Notes under the pieces: generated by a model
Seen by the model: only the letters and a program-made list of their open reading frames with translations
Told to the model about the DNA's origin: nothing
Databases searched by the model: none
From: Lolium rigidum
Lineage: Eukaryota > Streptophyta > Magnoliopsida > Poales > Poaceae
Assembly: GCF_022539505.1 (NCBI RefSeq)
Contig: NC_061508.1
Location: forward strand, 63,373,754-63,437,753
Length of the DNA: 64,000 nucleotides
Direction of reading: 5' to 3'
Translations under genes and position numbers: made by a program
Shown: in pieces, positions 61,791 to 64,000 of the stretch
Layout: each line of letters begins with the position of its first letter
Numbering within the stretch: position 1 is the first letter of the stretch

Positions 61791-63990
61791 TTATTGATCA
61801 GTAATAACAATGTTTACAGGAATGGAATCAGAATAAGGAGTATCTAGCCACAGGTGGCGACCTATTCCTGAAGAAATCATATGCCTAGCAAGATTGTGTG
61901 CTTCAAAATTTGAAGCTCGACTTTCGTAAGCGAACTTACAACTCTGGAAAATATTGGAACGATGCTTGATCTCGGATATGACTGAACCATATTTTCCCAT
62001 TGATCCATCCTTGATATCAGAAATGACTGTCTTGCAATCTGAGACAATGTATGCTTGATCCAGGGAGAGATCTTCAGCCAAAGCCAGAGCCTCACGTACC
62101 GCCAGGGCCTCCAGAGTAGCTGGATCGGAAATTCCTGCAAATACAACAGCAGATGCGCCCAAGTATGCTCCATTGCTATCCCGGCAGAAAGCAGCAGCAA
62201 CTCCATGGCCCTCGGTTCTGGATACAGCAGCATCAACATTGATCTTCGGTACAGAATAAGGAGGTGGAACCCATCTGGCCTGCCTCGCAGTAGAGTTACC
62301 TCCAGGCGCCGTTCTCCGAGGCTGTGCCACCGCCTTCAGTTCCTCCAGGTAAGAGTTGATGAAGCAATGAGTAGAGAGAGGACTCTGAAAGATCTCCTCA
62401 TGGATTGCTTTACGTCTCGCTGTCCAGATCGCCCACAGCGTTACTGTCATCCTAGTGAATTGCACATGTGACAACGACTCAATAAGCTTGAACAACCAGT
62501 TCTTCGCATTTGGTTCACCAATAGCCCTCATATGTTCGACCATTTCATCATCAGATAGTGTCCAAACACTAGCCGCCATGTTGCACTCAATTAAAGAGTG
62601 CCTCCAAGAATCTGCTTCACCGCACAAAGAACAACGGATGGATTGTGCCATATTACGGTGTTCCAACACATCGGCTGTGGGTAGTGATTGCTGCGCCAAA
62701 CGCCAAAGAAAAACCCTTATCTTCGAGGGTACTTGCACTTTCCATAAAGAGCACCAAGCTTTAGAATCAACCTGGGTGTTAGAGGAACCTGGATTGCCCT
62801 CAAAATAATTTTCTCGGTTCAGCTTAGTCACAACCATCATCCTATAAGCAGATCTCACACTGAATATACCTTTTCGATCAAAATTCCAGGCCCAGAAATC
62901 CTCTTGCCTCCTTGTACACAGCGGGATGCTCATGATAACAGACACATCCATTGGCAAGAAGAATTCTCGAAGAACTTCCTCCCTCCACGTCGCAGTTGTT
63001 TCATCAATCAATTCACTCACCAGCATCGGCGGGTTTTGCTTCAATGAGACAATCGGTCTCATATTTGTGTCCCTCGGCAACCAATTATGCTCCCAGATTT
63101 TCGTGGTTCTCCCGTCGCCTATCCGCCTGATAAGACCCTGGACAAGTACATCCCTCCCTTCCAAAATAGACCGCCAAATCTTCGACGGATGTGAGCCAAG
63201 CTCAGCCTCTAGCACCGACGTGGTTGGAAAATAGATAGCTTTTAGTAGCCTGGCACTTAAGGAATTGGGTTCCTGGAGGATTCTCCACGATTGCCTTGCA
63301 AGCAGACTCAAATTGAATAACTCAATGTCAAGTTTTCAAAAAAAAAAAATAACTCAATGTCGCGGAATCCTAGACCCCCCAGATGTTTTGGCCTTGTCAT
63401 TACCTCCCAGGATACCTAGTGCACTTTCCTCTTCCCTTGTTTGCTTCCCCACCAAAACTGACGTATCAAAGAATTAATATGATCACATAAGCCACGGGGT
63501 AGACGAAAGCACGCTATCGAGAAGACCGGGATAGCCTGAGCAATGGACTTCACCAAAACCTCCTTACCCCCCGCCGACAGAATCTTCTCAATCCACCCCT
63601 TAATCTTATTCCAAAACACGCTCCCTTAGGAATTTAAATGTTCCATTAACCGAGCTCCCAACATCAGTAGGCATTCCCAGGTATCTCTCATTTAACGATT
63701 CATTATTAACATGCAAGATATTTTTGACCACGTCCCTTATAGATTGGGGGCAGCCTTTAGTGAAGAAGATAGATGACTTCTCCCTGTTTATTCTCTGACC
63801 TGATGCTTGACAATAAACATCCAATAAGCTAGACAAAGCTTATGCTCCCTCTCTACTTCCCTTAAAGAACAACAGGCTTTCATCCGCGAACAACAAATGG
63901 TTCACCGGTGGTGCCAGTGGAGCCACTTTAATTCCTTCAAGATGCGATGACTGAACATTACTTTTTAAAAGGCACGAAAGGCCCTCTGCT
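61791..63990 (-). pseudogene. LINE ORF2 C-terminal half: RT end, zinc-binding, RNase H
   Basis: From right to left: RT catalytic block HLLFADESLLFFKGSREGA-stop (about 63835-63900), where the usual FADD reads FADE; CQASGQRINREKSSIFF and RYLGMPTDVGSS; IKGWIEKILSAGGKEVLVKS; then a long open frame (63311-61791, 506 codons) with WRILQEPNSLSARLLKAIYF, zinc-binding CSLCGEADSWRHSLIECN, and a C-terminal RNase H domain (INVDAAVSRTEG, TLEALAVREALALAEDLS, IVSDCKTVISDI, FEAHNLARH). The D/E/D pattern of RNase H is intact. A stop at the RT block, a frameshift near 63610, and the micro-insertion at 63330 break the frame. Confidence 0.88.
63330..63348 (+). mobile_element. Minimal poly(A) retro-insertion in LINE ORF2
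   Basis: AAGTTTTC plus about 11 A is flanked by a perfect 13-bp duplication ATAACTCAATGTC (63317-63329 and 63349-63361). It sits inside the LINE reverse-transcriptase-to-zinc region and interrupts its frame. Confidence 0.78.
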
Positions 63991-64000
63991 GCTAATAAGA

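Larger units (their letters stand above)
61758..64000 (-). mobile_element. L1-type LINE with RNase H, running off the window edge
   Basis: The poly(A) tail appears as a T-run at about 61758-61770; an AATAAA signal (minus strand) lies about 20 bases upstream of it. ORF2 extends leftward from beyond 64000. Confidence 0.88.

Overview
The window is plant nuclear DNA from a grass, almost certainly a Triticeae species (wheat, Aegilops, rye or barley group). Four spliced genes sit in a mass of nested transposable elements. Diagnostic signs are a BARE/WIS/Angela-type copia LTR end (37319-37813), Stowaway MITEs, several LINEs, Athila-lineage gypsy LTRs, many PIF/Harbinger elements, and host genes with closest recalled relatives in rice and wheat. 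A 100-base N run (37219-37318) is an assembly gap. I see no tRNA, rRNA, CRISPR array or prokaryotic operon.

Layout: 1-3300 gypsy LTR remnants; 3925-6894 an eight-exon reticulon-like (RTNLB) gene; 7239-10068 a complete PIF/Harbinger transposon with an apparently intact two-exon transposase and a hAT MITE nested in its 3' part; 10282-14293 a Stowaway MITE, a non-autonomous Harbinger, a Harbinger Myb/SANT-like ORF remnant and a hAT MITE; 15378-17954 a three-exon wall-associated kinase (WAK); 18954-22511 (minus) a five-exon NEP1-interacting-protein-like RING-H2 E3 ligase whose introns hold a Stowaway, a short LINE copy and a Harbinger MITE; 23126-23582 a 5'-truncated retroposon; about 23981-29379 a probable Helitron carrying a piece of a papain-like cysteine protease gene; 29791-30567 a hAT element; 30880-37218 two LINEs; 37319-49394 a three-level LTR-retrotransposon nest; 51141-53089 a seven-exon RICE SALT SENSITIVE 3-like gene; 53518-59191 two inverted, same-family Harbinger elements flanking an older relative; 59640-60590 a decayed PIF transposase; 61758-64000 a LINE with an RNase H domain running off the edge.

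The host genes are independent transcription units: ER-membrane shaping (reticulon), cell-wall/pathogen perception (WAK), ubiquitin ligation (NIP-like RING) and a bHLH-MYC_N transcriptional co-regulator (RSS3-like). Nothing suggests they form a pathway or cluster.

The most notable pattern is the density of PIF/Harbinger material: one apparently intact transposase, three broken or partial ones, one decayed remnant, two non-autonomous elements and one separate Myb-like ORF in 64 kb. It comes with clean target-site duplications (TSDs) at many insertions, the three-level nest with a TSD at every level, and two minimal poly(A) retro-insertions of about 18-26 bases flanked by 10-13-base TSDs. I found no convincing wholly new biological system. 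All coordinates and splice sites were read by eye.
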